A DNA stretch of 64,000 nucleotides, from NCBI RefSeq assembly GCF_018446385.1, contig NW_024589852.1, positions 1-64,000 on the forward strand, read 5' to 3'. Every line of letters begins with the position of its first letter. Within the stretch, counting starts at the first letter, position 1. A program made the position numbers and the translations under genes. The notes under the pieces were generated by a model. The model was not told the DNA's origin, did not search any database, and worked only from the letters and a program-made list of their open reading frames with translations. Of this stretch, positions 42,372 to 54,918 are shown piece by piece. This DNA is from Zingiber officinale. Lineage: Eukaryota > Streptophyta > Magnoliopsida > Zingiberales > Zingiberaceae.

Positions 42372-44903
42372 TATTGGTTGCTACTTGAAAAATTTAGAGG
42401 TTTCATTGTACAAAAATTTTGTACAAAGGTCTGAACCTTTTCCTAGCTACCATGTGTTCTTTTAAATTAAATTTTGGATCGCCTGCGGAACTTAACACGT
42501 TTGATCCAAAACTTAATCTATTCGTTCTTTTAGGTTTTGACTTGGGTCTCCTGCGGAACTTAACACGTTCGACCCAAATCACCTTAAGTTATTAATTCCA
42601 TTAAATATTAATTTCCATAATTGGTTCCCAGTACTGACGTGGCGAGGCACATGACCTTCTTGGATATGGGAGCAACCACCACCGACTAGACAAAACCTTT
42701 TATGGAAAGCTAATATTTAATTTCCTAAAATAACTTTAGGTTAACCGAAAAGAACAATCAAATCACAAGGGAAAGAAAAACAAAAGAACTCTATATCGAA
42801 AACAAATTCGAAACTCTAGAATCGTATGCCTCTTGTATTTAGTATTATTTCCAAAAATAACTAGTATGATGCGGCAAACAAAATTACTAGTTATACCTTT
42901 TAGAAAGACCTCTTGATCTTCTACCGTATTCCTCTTCTAACCTCGGATGTTGTGTGGGCAACGATCTTCCGAGATGAGAACCACCAAGCACCTTCTTCTT
43001 CCTTACAAGTTTCGCCATCAAAACTTCTCTAGGATGAAGAAGGTTCGCCACCACCACCATGCTCCAAGGGATGCTAGAAAAGAGGCTTTCTCTCCTTCTT
43101 CTCTTAGATCCGCCACAAAAGCTCCATGAGAAGGTTTCGCCACACAAAGGAGAGAGGAAAGGAAAGGGCCGCCACACCCAAGGAGAAAAGAAAGGAAAAT
43201 AGAATAGAGTCGTTAGCCTTGAAGCCTCCTCTACCCCTCTTTTATAATCCTTGGTCTTGGCAAATAAGGAAAATTTAATAAAACTTCCTTAATTCTTTTG
43301 CCATTGAAAAGGAAAATTTATTTAATTAAAATAATTTTCTTTTCAAATTATAATGGCCGGCCACTCTTCTCCCCAAAACAAGGAGAGTTTTAATTAAAAC
43401 AAAAATTAAAACTTCCTAATTTGTTTCTAGAAATTTATAAAAATTTCTCCAATAATTTTAATCCCTTCATGATTGGTTAATAAAAAGAAATTTTATAAAT
43501 TAAAATCTTTCTTTTAAACATGTGGATAATTTCCAAAAAGGAAAGTTATCTCTAAAAATTAAAATCTCCTTTCAATCTACAAATAAGGAAAGATATTAAA
43601 TCTTTTCTTAATCTTTTGTAGAAACTAATAAAAGAGAATTTTTAATTTTTAAACTTTCTTTTAAATCATGAATATAATTAAAAGGAAAGTTTTTACCAAA
43701 ATTAAAATCAACATTTTAATCTACAAATAAGGAAAGAGATTTTAACTCTTCTCTTAATCTTTTGTAGAATCTTATAAAAGGAAGGATTTAAATTTTTAAA
43801 CTCTCTTTTAAATTATATTATCCACATAAGAAAAATTTTAAAATTAAAATTCCTTTTTATTTTAATAGGGACGGCCACATGAATTCACCCATGAACATAC
43901 CCATGGACGGCCCTAGCTTGGTCTCCAAGCTAGCTCGGCTGACCCCTATAGGATGGGTAAGAAGGTGGGTATAGGTGGTTTATAGTACTCTATAATTAAG
44001 AGGCTACGATAGGGACCGAGAGGAGGAATTGTTTTTGGTCTCCCGATAAAATTAAGCATCCCGTGCTCGCCCCGTACACACAACTTAATTTAATCAATAA
44101 TAATTCATTCCACTAGAGAACTATTATTGAACTACCGCACCAATCCTAAATTACATTTTGGGCTCCTTCTTATCATGAGTGTGTTAGTCTCCCTGTGTTT
44201 AAGATAACAAATGTCCACTAATTAAGTAAGTTACTGACAACTCACTTAATTAATATCTAGCTCCAAGAGTAGTACCACTCAACTTCATCGTCATGTCGGA
44301 CTAAGTCCACCTGCAGGGTTTAACATGACAATCCTTATGAGCTCCTCTTGGAGACATTCTCAACCTAGATCACTAGGACACTTTCCTTCTATAATCAACA
44401 ACACACACTATAAGTGATATCATTTCCCAGCTTATCGGGCTTATTGATTTATTGAACTAAATCTCACCCATTGTTAAATTAAAGAAATAAATATCAAATA
44501 TATGTGCTTGTTATTATATTAGGATTAAGAGCATACACTTCCATAATAACTGAGGTCTTTGTTCCTTTATAAAGTCAGTATAAAAGGAACGACATCAAAT
44601 GGTCCTACTCAATACACTCTAAGTGTACTAGTGTAATTATATAGTTAAGATAAACTAATACCTAATTACACTACGACCTTCCAATGGTTTGTTCCTTTCT
44701 ATCTTGGTCGTGAGCCACTGTTTATAATTTATAAGGATCCGATAACATGATCTTCTGTGTGTGACACCACACACCATGTTATCTACAATATAAATTAATT
44801 GAGCAACTACATTTATCATAAATGTAGACATTTGACCAATGTGATTCTTATTTCTAGATAAATGTTCATACCAAAAGCTAGGCTTTTAGTATACACTCTA
44901 ACA
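42372..44903 (-). repeat. 3' LTR of the large copia element
   Basis: On the - strand it starts TGTTAGAGTG and ends CAACCAATA; the usual terminal CA is mutated compared with CAACCAACA in the partner. It contains an imperfect duplication of roughly 110-160 bp at about 43570-43860, and a TATA-like TTATAAAAG (- strand) at 43248-43256. The stretch 43010-43175 has lost one G at each of five CGGCC sites relative to the other LTR. Confidence 0.9.
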
Positions 44904-45248
44904 ATCTCCCACTTATACTAAAAGACTAAGCTGCCATATCTGCTGCCATACATCTGATTCCCAAGCCTTTCAAAAAGCTCTTGCCTTAAGGACCTTAGGT
45001 TATCATCTGATGCAATCTAGGCGGCAACAACTTCTCCTCGTTATACAATTTCTTGTATTGGGTAGTACTTGCGCTCTATTGTGTTTTCTTGCCTTATAGA
45101 CTCATGGTTTCTTCGAGTTTGTTACTGCACCATTATTATTACAATAAATTGTAATAATCTTTGGACAAACTAGAAATCTTATCTAAGTCTATCTTGAGGC
45201 AATTAAGTCATTCAGCTTTTATGGCTACCTCAGAGGCCTGCCATATAC

Positions 45249-45557
45249 TCAGCTTCTATGGTGGAGTCCAGAAAAAACACCTATGCTTGTCACTCTTCCA
45301 TAGTTATGACTTTTCCTCCTAAAGTAAACACAAAACCCCGAGGTCGACTTATTATTGTCCCTATCCGATTGGAAGTCAAAATCCGTGTAACCCACAGGGA
45401 CCAAATTAACTACCTTGTAAGCTAGCATATAATCTCTAGCGCCTCTAAGGTACTTTAATATATGCTTTACTGCAGTCCAATGTCCTTGTCTAGGGTTACT
45501 TTGATATCTGCTAACTATGCCCTTGGTAAAACAGATTTCTGATCTCGTGCATAGCAT
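45249..45557 (-). pseudogene. Copia RNase H fragment
   Basis: The frame reads MLCTRSEICFTKGIVSRYQS, then HWTAVKHILKYLRGARDYML, GYTDFDFQSDRDNNKSTSG. This is the characteristic copia RT-RNase H block. Stops follow on both sides. Confidence 0.85.
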
Positions 45558-45599
45558 ACATTAGGCTTCCGATAGCCGAAGCATAAAGAATCGCTTTAT

Positions 45600-46300
45600 T
45601 TCCTTTATCTCCTTTGATGTCTACAGAGACATATCTTTAGATAAAGTTACTCCATCCTGAAAAGGTAAGAAACCTTTCTTGGAGTTTTGCATGCTTAAAA
45701 CGAGCAAGGATTTTTCCGATGTATGAAGCTTGGAATAAGTAAAATATTCTTTTCTTGCGATCCCTTATTACTTTGATCTCAAGAATATATACATTCTTCC
45801 AAGTCCTTTATATCGAATTGTTTGGACAACCATACTCTTATTTCTGACAACATTTTGATATTGTTTCCAACTACCAAAAATGTTATCTACGTATAGTACA
45901 AGAAATACCACCACGCTTCCATCACACCTTTTGTATACACAAGACTTATCCAGTTACTAAATGAATCCAAAGGTCTGGATTACTTTGATAAACTGGATGT
46001 TCCAAGACCTTGAAGCTTTGTATCAGTCCATAGACTGATTGAGCTTGCACACAAGATGCTCTTAGCCCTTTGCAATGAACCCTTCTGGTTGCTTTATATG
46101 GATGCTTTCTTCAAGACTTCCATTAAGGAATGCTGTCTTGACATCCACTTAGATAAAAGAATCCGGATAGACTTAAGCATGACTACCAGTGAAAAAGTTT
46201 CCTTTTTCATCTAGCCTTGCTTTGAAAGTTTCTACCTTCCTGTCTATCCCTCTTTTCCTATTATAGACCTTTTTATACCCAAAGGCTTTTACACCATTTG
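45600..46300 (-). pseudogene. Copia reverse transcriptase remnants
   Basis: Read in short broken frames. Around 45879-45905 the - strand encodes FLVLYVDNIF, a version of the copia YVDD motif with the last Asp changed to Asn. Stops and frame changes prevent a continuous reading. Confidence 0.65.
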
Positions 46301-46326
46301 GTGGTTCTACAAGCTTCCAGATTTTA

Positions 46327-46533
46327 TTAGAATACATATATTCTAATTCTGTTATTCATTACTCTTTGCCAAGATATTGCATCTTTATCTTGGAGTGTTT
46401 CGTCATATGTCCGGAGATCAGGTTCATGTCCTCCAGGGATCGAGTCCAAAAAACTCTCCCAAAACATGAATCTTTTTAGGTTGCTTAACAACCCTCCCAC
46501 TACGACAAGGCACTTTCTGCAATTGTGTATCAT
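46327..46533 (-). pseudogene. Copia pol fragment between integrase and RT
   Basis: The frame includes ERFMFWESFLDSIPG-like and TYDETLQDKDAISWQRVMNN, matching the conserved '...P.TYDEA...D...W..AM..E' segment that precedes RT in copia polyproteins. Confidence 0.65.
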
Positions 46534-46959
46534 TTGTGATACGTGTTGTAGTTTCCTTGTGATATCTCATCTTGTACAGTTGGTACTAGATTAGACATGC
46601 CTTTTAATATTTCCTTAAGAACAAATTTTCTTATGGGCACGTGGTTTATTACATAGTCCTTTTCTAAAAATCGGTCATTGATGCTAACAATGACCTTCTG
46701 ATTTTTAAGACTATAAACCTACTTTCATTTCTCTAGGATAACCCACAAACAAGTGAATTCCTGTCCAACTTATCATTGTCTCTCTTCAGCATATGTGCTG
46801 GATTACCCGAATCCGAATATGCTTCGAAATAGGCTTACGCCTATTCAACAATTCTATATGAGTAGAGAGTTCTGACTTTAGAAGGTACTATATTCACTCC
46901 CGTTTCCAGAGTATTTCCTTAAAATGATTTTGATAATATTCTTAATAACTCATCAATCT

Positions 46960-47060
46960 ACTTATTTCCATAAGAGTCCTATACCTTCCTTTTCCTACAC
47001 CATTCTGTTGGGGTGTACCAGGTGCAGTTAGTTGGGATTGAATCCCTACTTCTGATAAAT
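46960..47060 (-). pseudogene. Copia integrase core remnant
   Basis: The - strand at about 46970-47040 encodes TAPGTPQQNGVGKGRYRTL, the copia integrase block around the third catalytic residue, where the usual Glu after GVxE is lost. Confidence 0.75.
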
Positions 47061-49398
47061 GACTCCTAAATTCTCCCAAGAGGTACTTGCCACTACGATC
47101 TTACCGTAGTGTCTTGATACTTTTACTTTGTCGTTTCTCCACATCAGCCTCGTACTCTTTGAACTAATCAAAGCACTTAGACTTGCGACACATCAAGTAA
47201 ATATATCCGTATCTCAAATAGTTGTCTATAAAATAGATGAAATATTTGAAACAACCTCTTGCCTGGATGCTCATAGGATCACACAAATCAAAATGAACCA
47301 ATTCCAATATATCTTTGACTCCATACCCCTTAGACTTAAAAGCTTCTTGGTTATTTTTCCTTCCAAGTAAGACTCGTAGGTTGGAAAGATTTCCACTACT
47401 AATGAACCCAAAAGTTCATCAGCTACCAATGAATCCTACTCAAGTTAATATAACCTAGCCTTAGAAGCTAAAGATATAATTGGTTCATTTTCGAAGGTTA
47501 CTTTCTCTTAAAGTTAGAAGATGTGTTACTAATTTCCATTTATTGCATCGTGAGAGTTATTGGATTTATAAATTGCCAACCAACGTACCAGAACAGATAA
47601 CTTCCCTCTTTTTCTTAATAACAACTTTGTTATTAAAAGAGGCAGAATATCAAGTTCTTTGAATAGTTTAGAAACTGAAAACTAGTTCTTTCTAAACTTG
47701 GTGCGTAAAGACAATTACTCAAAAATCCATGTTTTATTCTTATCAAAAGATAAACATCTCCCACTGCAACAACTACCATTTTTACAGTAGTGCCCATGTA
47801 CACGGTGTTTTAATTTTCATTTAGTTGTCGGGTTTCCTGGAAACCTGCAATGATTAATGACATCTGTATCTACACTCCAAGTTCTGGTAGATAACACCAC
47901 TAAACATGTTTCAACTAATGAATTAAATACACCTATATTATTCTTAGTTTTAAGAAGACAGTCTACCTTAATGTCCAAGTCCTATTTCCAATCATTACAA
48001 TTGAGATTACTAAGTCTTTCTTATAGTATGACTACTAGGGGATTGACAAACATTTTAAATCCTAAGAATCACAAAAATACTTGGTCAAGATCAACTCCTT
48101 AAAAATCCCCATGAATTTTGTATGCCACGATAGTGTGGACGTATACAAAATCAAAGAGGAGATTTTATTCATTAATTTTATTATCTCGTCAACTTTACTT
48201 TATGACGAATAAAATTAATAGTTGATCTGTCTTTGATCAAATATTTGGTCAAAAACTTTTGAATTTAAAAAAATATTGATTCCTCAAACAATATTATTTA
48301 AATTCACCAACACCTCAAACACCGTGAATTTTGCATGCCACGTTAGTGTGGACGTATACAAATTCAACATTTGTAAAAGGAGGGTTTTAACCCATTAATT
48401 TTATTATCTTGTCAACCTAACTTTTTGACAAATAAAATTAATAGTTGGTATCATTTGGTCACACAAATAATAGCAGTGACTCCGATGGGGAGGATACTAT
48501 TAGATGTGTCTAAGTGTATACCATTACTTGACACTAAGTCCATTAATAAGATTATGCCCCTTCCGTTGGGGAAGATCACACGCTCTTAATTAACTTCCTA
48601 TAGTCATCCAAAAATGGAAGTCTGTTCTAGTGATCCACAAACAAGCTCATCCGTTATGGAGGAAGGCACTCAGAGCCAACGCGCAAGCTTGTTTGCATCA
48701 CTTACAAACCAGTAATGGAGACCATGAGATTTACTTAAAAATCCCTCTCCCACTTAGTTATTTATAAATGAGGAATTTTAACTATGCTAGCCTACTAAAT
48801 ATGTAAACTAACATGCACACACAGCACAATATAAAAGCAATAAATAGAAAATCTAATTTTCAACTATTATGGCTTTTATCTCTTGTTGTCCTCCGTGTGT
48901 TGTCATCCCAAGCTGCTGCCATATTTGGCCACTGCCACCGGGTCTAGCTGTCGCATCCATCTTGCTCCTAGTTCCGCTGCGCCTCTGGTCCTTAGAAAGT
49001 TCCACGCTTTGCAAGATTCGATTCGCGACATAAATAGAATTTTACATTTTGATCTTATATTCCTCGAAGGAATGTACATGTAAACTAGATCGAACATAAA
49101 ATAAAATTTACATCCATCGATCCTATATTCCATAAAAGGGATGTACATATAACTAGATCAAAAATAAAATCCTAATAAAACTAAATACAGCTCCTGCTGT
49201 ATTTTATAATACAATCATGCACACACAATAAAATGCCCTTGACATGTCCAAGGGTCCAATCACACACATAATAACTATAAGCCATAATAGTTGGATCCTG
49301 CATCCACAAAGTTAGCACATCCTACTATTATCTTGCCTAAATTATGTATGACATGTGCATAATTAAACTAATACCAAATACACAGAGGCAAAACCCTA
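47061..49398 (-). other. 5' internal part of the copia element with no readable gag
   Basis: This should hold gag, protease and the start of integrase, but only a possible protease-like stretch near 47850 and no zinc knuckle can be read. Two related blocks at about 48105-48215 and 48325-48435 each contain a GTGTGGACGTATACAAA core followed by a shared CATTAATTTTATTATCT. Further down, three short GATGGGGAGGAT-like motifs recur. It may be a leader region plus deleted gag. Confidence 0.5.
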
Positions 49399-49412
49399 GC
49401 TCTAATACCAAT
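49399..49412 (-). other. Primer binding site of the large copia element
   Basis: The - strand ATTGGTATTAGAGC abuts the 5' LTR and matches the initiator-Met type site (TGGTATCAGAGC) with one change. Confidence 0.8.
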
Positions 49413-51953
49413 TGTTGGTTGCTACTCGGAAAACCTAGAGGTTCCACTGTACAAAAATTTTGTACAAAGGTCTGAACCTTTTCCTAGCTACCATGTGTTC
49501 TTTTAAATTAAATTTTGGATCGCCTGCGGAACTTAACACGTTTGATCCAAAACTTAATCTATTCGTTCTTTTAGGTTTTGACTTGGGTCTCCTACGGAAC
49601 TTAACACGTTCGACCCAAATCACCTTAAGTTATTAATTCCATTAAATATTAATTTCCATAATTGGTTCCCAGTACTGACGTGGCGAGGCACATGGCCTTC
49701 TTGGATATGGGAGCAACCACCACCGACTAGACAAAACCTTTTATGGAAAGCTAATATTTAATTTCCTAAAATAACTTTAGGTTAACCGAAAAGAACAATC
49801 AAATCACAAGGGAAAGAAAAACAAAAGAACTCTATATCGAAAACAAATTCAAAACTCTAGAATCGTATGCCTCTTGTATTTAGTATTATTTCCAAAAATA
49901 ACTAGTATGATGCGGAAACAAAAATTACTAGTTATACCTTTTAGAAAGACCTCTTGATCTTCTACCGTATTCCTCTTCTAACCTCGGACGTTGTGTGGGC
50001 AACGATCTTCCGAGAACCACCAAGCACCTTCTTTTTCCTTACAAGTTTCGGCCATCAAAACTTCTCCTAGGATGAAGAGGTTCGGCCACCACCACCATGC
50101 TCCAAGGGATGCTAGAAAAGAGGCTTCTTTTCTCTCCTTCTTAGATCCGGCCACCAAAGCTATCTCCACCATGAGAAGGTTTCGGCCACACAAAGGAGAG
50201 GATAGGAAAGAAAGGGCCGGCCACACCCAAGGAGAAAATAAAGGAAAAATAGAATAGAGTCGTTAGCCTTGAAGCCTCCTCTACCCCCTCTTTTATAATC
50301 CTTGGTCTTGGCAAATAAGGAAAATTTAATAAAAACTTCCTTAATTCTTTTGCCATTGAAAAGGAAAATTTATTTAATTAAAATAATTTTCTCTTTTCAA
50401 ATTATAATGGTCGGCCACTCTTCTCCCTAAAACAAGGAGAGTTTTAATCAAAAATTAAAACTTCCTAATTTGTTTCTAGAAATTTATAAAAATTTCTCCA
50501 ATAATTTTAATCCCTTCATGATTGGTTAATAAAAAGAAATTTTATAAATTAAAATATTTCTTTTAAACATGTGAATAATTTCCAAAAAGGAAAGTTATCT
50601 CTAAAAATTAAAATCTCCTTTCAATCTACAAATAAGGAAAGATATTAAATCTTTTCTTAATCTTTTGTAGAAACTAATAAAAGAGAATTTTTAATTTTTA
50701 AACTTTCTTTTAAATCATGAATATAATTAAAAGGAAAGTTTTTACCAAAATTAAAATCAACCTTTTAATCTACAAATAAGGAAAGAGATTTTAACTCTTC
50801 TCTTAATCTTTTGTAGAATCTTATAAAAGGAAGGATTTAAATTTTTAAACTCTCTTTTAAATTATATTATCCACATAAGAAAAATTTTAAAATTAAAATT
50901 CCTTTTTATTTTAATAGGGACGGCCACATGAATTCACCCATGAACATACCCATGGGCGGCCCTAGCTTGGTCTCCAAGCTAGCTCGGCTGGCCCCTATAG
51001 GATGGGTAAGAAGGTGGGTATAGGTGGGTATAGTACTCTATAATTAAGAGGCTACAATAGGGACCGAGAGGAGGAATTTGTTTTGGTCTCCCGATAAAAT
51101 TAAGCATCCCATGCTCGCCCCGAACACACAACTTAATTTAATCAATAATAATTCATTCCACTAGAGAACTATTATTGAACTACCGCACCAATCCCAAATT
51201 ACATTTTGGGCTCCTTCTTATCATGAGTGTGTTAGTCTCCTTGTGTTTAAGATAACAAATGTCCACTAATTAAGTAAGTTACTGACAACTCACTTAATTA
51301 ATATCTAGCTCCAAGAGTAGTACCACTCAACTTCATCGTCATGTCGGACTAAGTCCACCTGCAGGGTTTAACATGACAATCCTTATGAGCTCCTCTTGGG
51401 GACATTCTCAACCTAGATCACTAGGACACAGTTTCCTTCTATAATCAACAACACACACTATAAGTGATATCATTTCCCAACTTATCGGGCTTATTGATTT
51501 ATTGAACTAAATCTCACCCATTGATAAATTAAAGAAATAAATATCAAATATATGTGCTTGTTATTATATTAGGATTAAGAGCACACACTTCCATAATAAC
51601 TGAGGTCTTTGTTCCTTTATAAAGTCAGTATAAAAGGAACGACCTCAAATGGTCCTACTCAATACACTCTAAGTGTACTAGTGTAATTATATAGTTAAGA
51701 TAAACTAATACCTAATTACACTACGACCTTCCAATGGTTTGTTCCTTTCCATCTTGGTCGTGAGCCACTGTTTATAATTTATAAGGATCCGATAACATGA
51801 TCTTCTGTGTGTGACACCACACACCATGTTATCTACAATATAAATTAATTGAGCAACTACATTTATCATAAATGTAGACATTTGACCAATGTGATTCTTA
51901 TTTCTAGATAAATGTTCATACCAAAAGCTAGGCTTTTAGTATACACTCTAACA
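49413..51953 (-). repeat. 5' LTR of the large copia element
   Basis: On the - strand it starts TGTTAGAGTG and ends CAACCAACA. It is the partner of 42372-44903, closely similar except for small indels. A TATA-like site lies at 50290-50299. The transcribed part holds CGGCCACC-rich sequence. Confidence 0.9.
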
Positions 51954-52555
51954 ATTTTGTCTTATGTTATAATACTTTATATAGGGAATACTGGTGACTA
52001 ACAAATTAATAAAAATATATATTTGATGGAGCGGTAGTTAACTTAAGTTGGTTTTATTTGATTCACCGCCTCCCCAGACGACTATGTTCAAGGCTAATCT
52101 ATTGTTCTACCATCTTTATTGATTTCCTCCTTGGACAAGATTTGACGGTGGAGAAACCTTCTACAATAATGTTACAACACAATACAAAAGGAGATGAAGT
52201 AAGAATAAGTTAGGGTGATTTCCTTGAGGGTTGTTGACTTTTTCTTCTTCAAAAACTTGTACTAAAGATGGAGGTTGAGCTTAAGAACTTCTCAGCAGGG
52301 AGTTAACACGAAAAATGTTGACTAGATGGGAGCACTGAGCTTCAAACGTTCCCTTCTTGCTTTTATATGAATCCTTGACTCAAATCCTTTATTTCAGACA
52401 TCAATCTACTACTGTATACCATCAATCAATTGATATGGTCTCTGATAACTTTTTATATCGTTGAACGATCTTTGAATTTTTTAAAATCGGTCTGATTTTG
52501 TCAGTTATTTGAACGTCAACCGATTATTTACTTTGATTAATATATTAATACCAAT
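51954..52555. other. AT-rich spacer
   Basis: No gene seen. CAATTGATTGATG-like and TCAGTTGACTGATG-like motifs begin at the right end and belong to the duplicated copia flank that follows. Confidence 0.45.
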
Positions 52556-52680
52556 CAGTCGAGTCTATCAGTCAAATCAACTTATTTATGTTCTATTTCT
52601 AATTAACATCAATTGATTGATGAAACTTATCAGTTGACTGATGCCATCAGTCAAATAGAACAACTAAGTCGATGTGCTTG

Positions 52681-52687
52681 TGTTATA

Positions 52688-52723
<36 letters not shown>

Positions 52724-52870
52724 GAGATTTTCTATTTATCAGCTATTAAGGATAGATTAGTCTTCTTGTTCTTGGTATTTAACCTAACTATATAAATATC
52801 TTATTGTGCAACTTTTCATTATTGATATGCTTAATAAAGAAAACCCTAGTTCTCTCTCTTTTGATTTCTA
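52681..52870 (+). repeat. Short LTR of the second copia element (first copy)
   Basis: About 190 bp, starting TGTTATATACTACTAC and ending before TGGTATC. It holds a (TAC)n microsatellite at 52688-52723, which is contracted and changed in the second copy. Confidence 0.65.
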
Positions 52871-53436
52871 TATGGTATCAAAGACTTCATTTTCATGGTT
52901 TTGATAGTTTGATTGAATACTCGTTTTTTGGTGCTTCTATATAGTTTTTCATTTTGAGTATTTTGATTGGGTTTCTTTTGTTTTCACATTAACTTAGTTT
53001 TGATTATTGTTTGGTTATTCATGAGCACTACTCATTCTGTCACCATGACTGGTCATACAACTGGATGGAAAAAATTATTCGTATTAGGGATATCTTATGA
53101 AAAACTTCTTATGAGGAAAATCTATGTGGGGATATATTTTAGGTGTGTGAGTTAAACCTACGGACAACAAAGTTATTGATTATGCAAAGTCGTTGGATGT
53201 TTAGGAGGTTAATATGCGAAGATTATTACATGGATCAATAATTCTGTTATATACTCCATTGGTGCTCAGTTAGCCAAGTATAAGACTGCTAAAGAGGTTT
53301 GAGATCATTTGACAAGATTGTACACATAGTCTAACTTTGCCAAACAATATCAATTGAAAGCAGATATCCGCAACTTCAACAGAAAGATATGGGTATCCAA
53401 AATTTTTATTCTATCATGTCAGAACTATGAGACCAG

Positions 53437-53694
53437 TTGACACTCATAGAATCCTCAAAATTGCGAGCATTCCCAGCTTATGTCACTCGTAGAGAAAAAC
53501 AATATTTGATCCAATTCATGATTGATCTTCATGATGATTTTGAAGGATTGTGTGGGATAATTTTGCATCGTAGTCCTCTCCCTTCTGTTGATTTAGTGAT
53601 ACATGAATTGCTAGCCGAGGAGATTTTCCTTAAGTCTCAGGTTGATAAGGGGACTATTGCACCATCTACGCCATCTATTTTTACAGCACCATAG
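53437..53694 (+). pseudogene. Copia gag fragment (first copy)
   Basis: 85 residues, including LRAFPAYVTRREKQYLIQFM and LHRSPLPSVDLVIHELLAEE, typical of the C-terminal half of copia gag (UBN2/DUF4219-type). It ends at the duplication junction, and the preceding gag codons from about 53000 are broken by stops. Confidence 0.7.
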
Positions 53695-53814
53695 TCAAGT
53701 CTCTTAGTCGAATTGACTTATTTTTGATCTATTTCTAATCGACATCAATCGATGATGAAACTCATCAGTTGACTGATGCCATCTGTAGAGTCAAACAACC
53801 GAGTTGGTGTGCTT

Positions 53815-53995
53815 GTGTTAGATTATACTACTATTATTTTTATTAGGTTTTTCTATTTATTAGCTATTAAGGATAGATTAGTCTATTTATTGTTCTTGGT
53901 ATCTAACCTAACTATATAAATATCTTATTGTGTAACTTTTTATTTTTGATGTACATAATAAAGCAAACCCTAGTTCTCTCTCTTGATTTTTACAT
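53815..53995 (+). repeat. Short LTR of the second copia element (second copy)
   Basis: It starts TGTTAGATTATACTACTATT and ends TTTTTACA before TGGTATC. It matches 52681-52870 apart from the microsatellite and small changes. Confidence 0.7.
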
Positions 53996-54540
53996 GGTAT
54001 CTATAACGACCACCCTTCTTACTACTACTACACTCTAAGGATGACCGTGACTTGACTACTAACTCTACTTAACCGGTATGATAAAAAAAATCACATGGAA
54101 ACCCTACCGAAAAATTTCGGCAGAGTCTCCCCTGTACCGGTGACCATATCCGTAAATACATACAGAGTATACTCAGCCACAGGCGGCTGGAACATATATT
54201 TTCACAACCACGCAGTTTAATAAATCAAAACATGCAGGTAATGAAAAGCGGAAACATAACTTCTTACTACAAAATTTTCTTATCAACGTAATAAGAAATT
54301 AAACTAAACAAATTCTTAAACTAAGTGAGTTCTTTAGCTAAGTCCAAAGGATCTCCATAGTCCACACATCACACACCGTCACAGCATCTCCTTGTCGTCT
54401 TCTTCCTTATACTTTAGCTTTTCCTTTATCTGCAGTAGGAGGAAAATAGTATCTATAAGCTAAAAGCTTAGTGAGCGCTATCCTACTCACAAAAACTCGA
54501 TATGCATGTATATAAATAAAACATGCTAAAACTGAATGCT

Positions 54541-54918
54541 AACATGTAAAGCTACTCATGCTTATAAATAGCAAAGAAATCAACTAACTGAAAAGCTAAC
54601 ATGTATAGCTACTCATGCTCATAAATAGCAAAGGAATCATGCTAACTGAAATACTAAATATGTATAGCTAATCATGCTCATAAATAGCAAAGGAATCATA
54701 CTAACTGAAATACTAAACATGTATAGCTAATCATGCTCATAAATAGCAAAGGAATCATACTAACTGAAATACTAAACATGTATAGCTAACCATGCTCATA
54801 AACCAATAAAGGAATCATACTAACTGAAATACTAAACATGTATAGCCAATCATGCTCATAAACCAATAAAGGAATCATACTAACTGAAATGCTAACATGT
54901 AAAGCTAATCATAGAACT
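54541..54918. repeat. About 60-bp tandem repeat, six copies
   Basis: Units carry ACATGTATAGCTAATCATGC, TCATAAATAGCAAAGGAATC and ACTAACTGAAATACT. The later units have CATAAACCAATAAAGG instead of CATAAATAGCAAAGG. Confidence 0.92.

Larger units (their letters stand above)
42372..51953 (-). mobile_element. Decayed Ty1/copia LTR retrotransposon with 2.5-kb LTRs
   Basis: Two direct repeats of 2,532 and 2,541 bp (42372-44903 and 49413-51953) enclose 4.5 kb. Next to the right repeat, the - strand shows an ATTGGTATTAGAGC primer site (initiator-Met tRNA type). Next to the left repeat it shows an AGTGGGAGAT polypurine tract, so the element reads right to left. The order integrase (about 47.0 kb), RT (about 45.9 kb) and RNase H (about 45.4 kb) is that of copia. 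All coding parts are broken, and no gag was recognised between 48.1 and 49.4 kb. I could not find an identical target duplication. Confidence 0.88.
52556..53700 (+). mobile_element. First copy of a tandemly duplicated copia 5' end (flank, short LTR, PBS, partial gag)
   Basis: A 1.14-kb unit that recurs at 53701-54001 plus 56858-57690 once the later insert is removed. It contains a short LTR (about 52681-52870) and a TGGTATCAAAGAC primer site at 52873. Gag remnants follow, including the 85-residue frame 53437-53694 (LIQFMIDLHDDFEGLCGIIL). The shared sequence extends about 120 bp upstream of the LTR, so it is a duplication of the locus, not two separate insertions. Confidence 0.75.

Noticed and set aside
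42887..43177. 96-codon frame in the copia LTR and its partner at 49978-50226
   Set aside because: The frame differs between the two LTRs because of indels, so it is probably not a protein.
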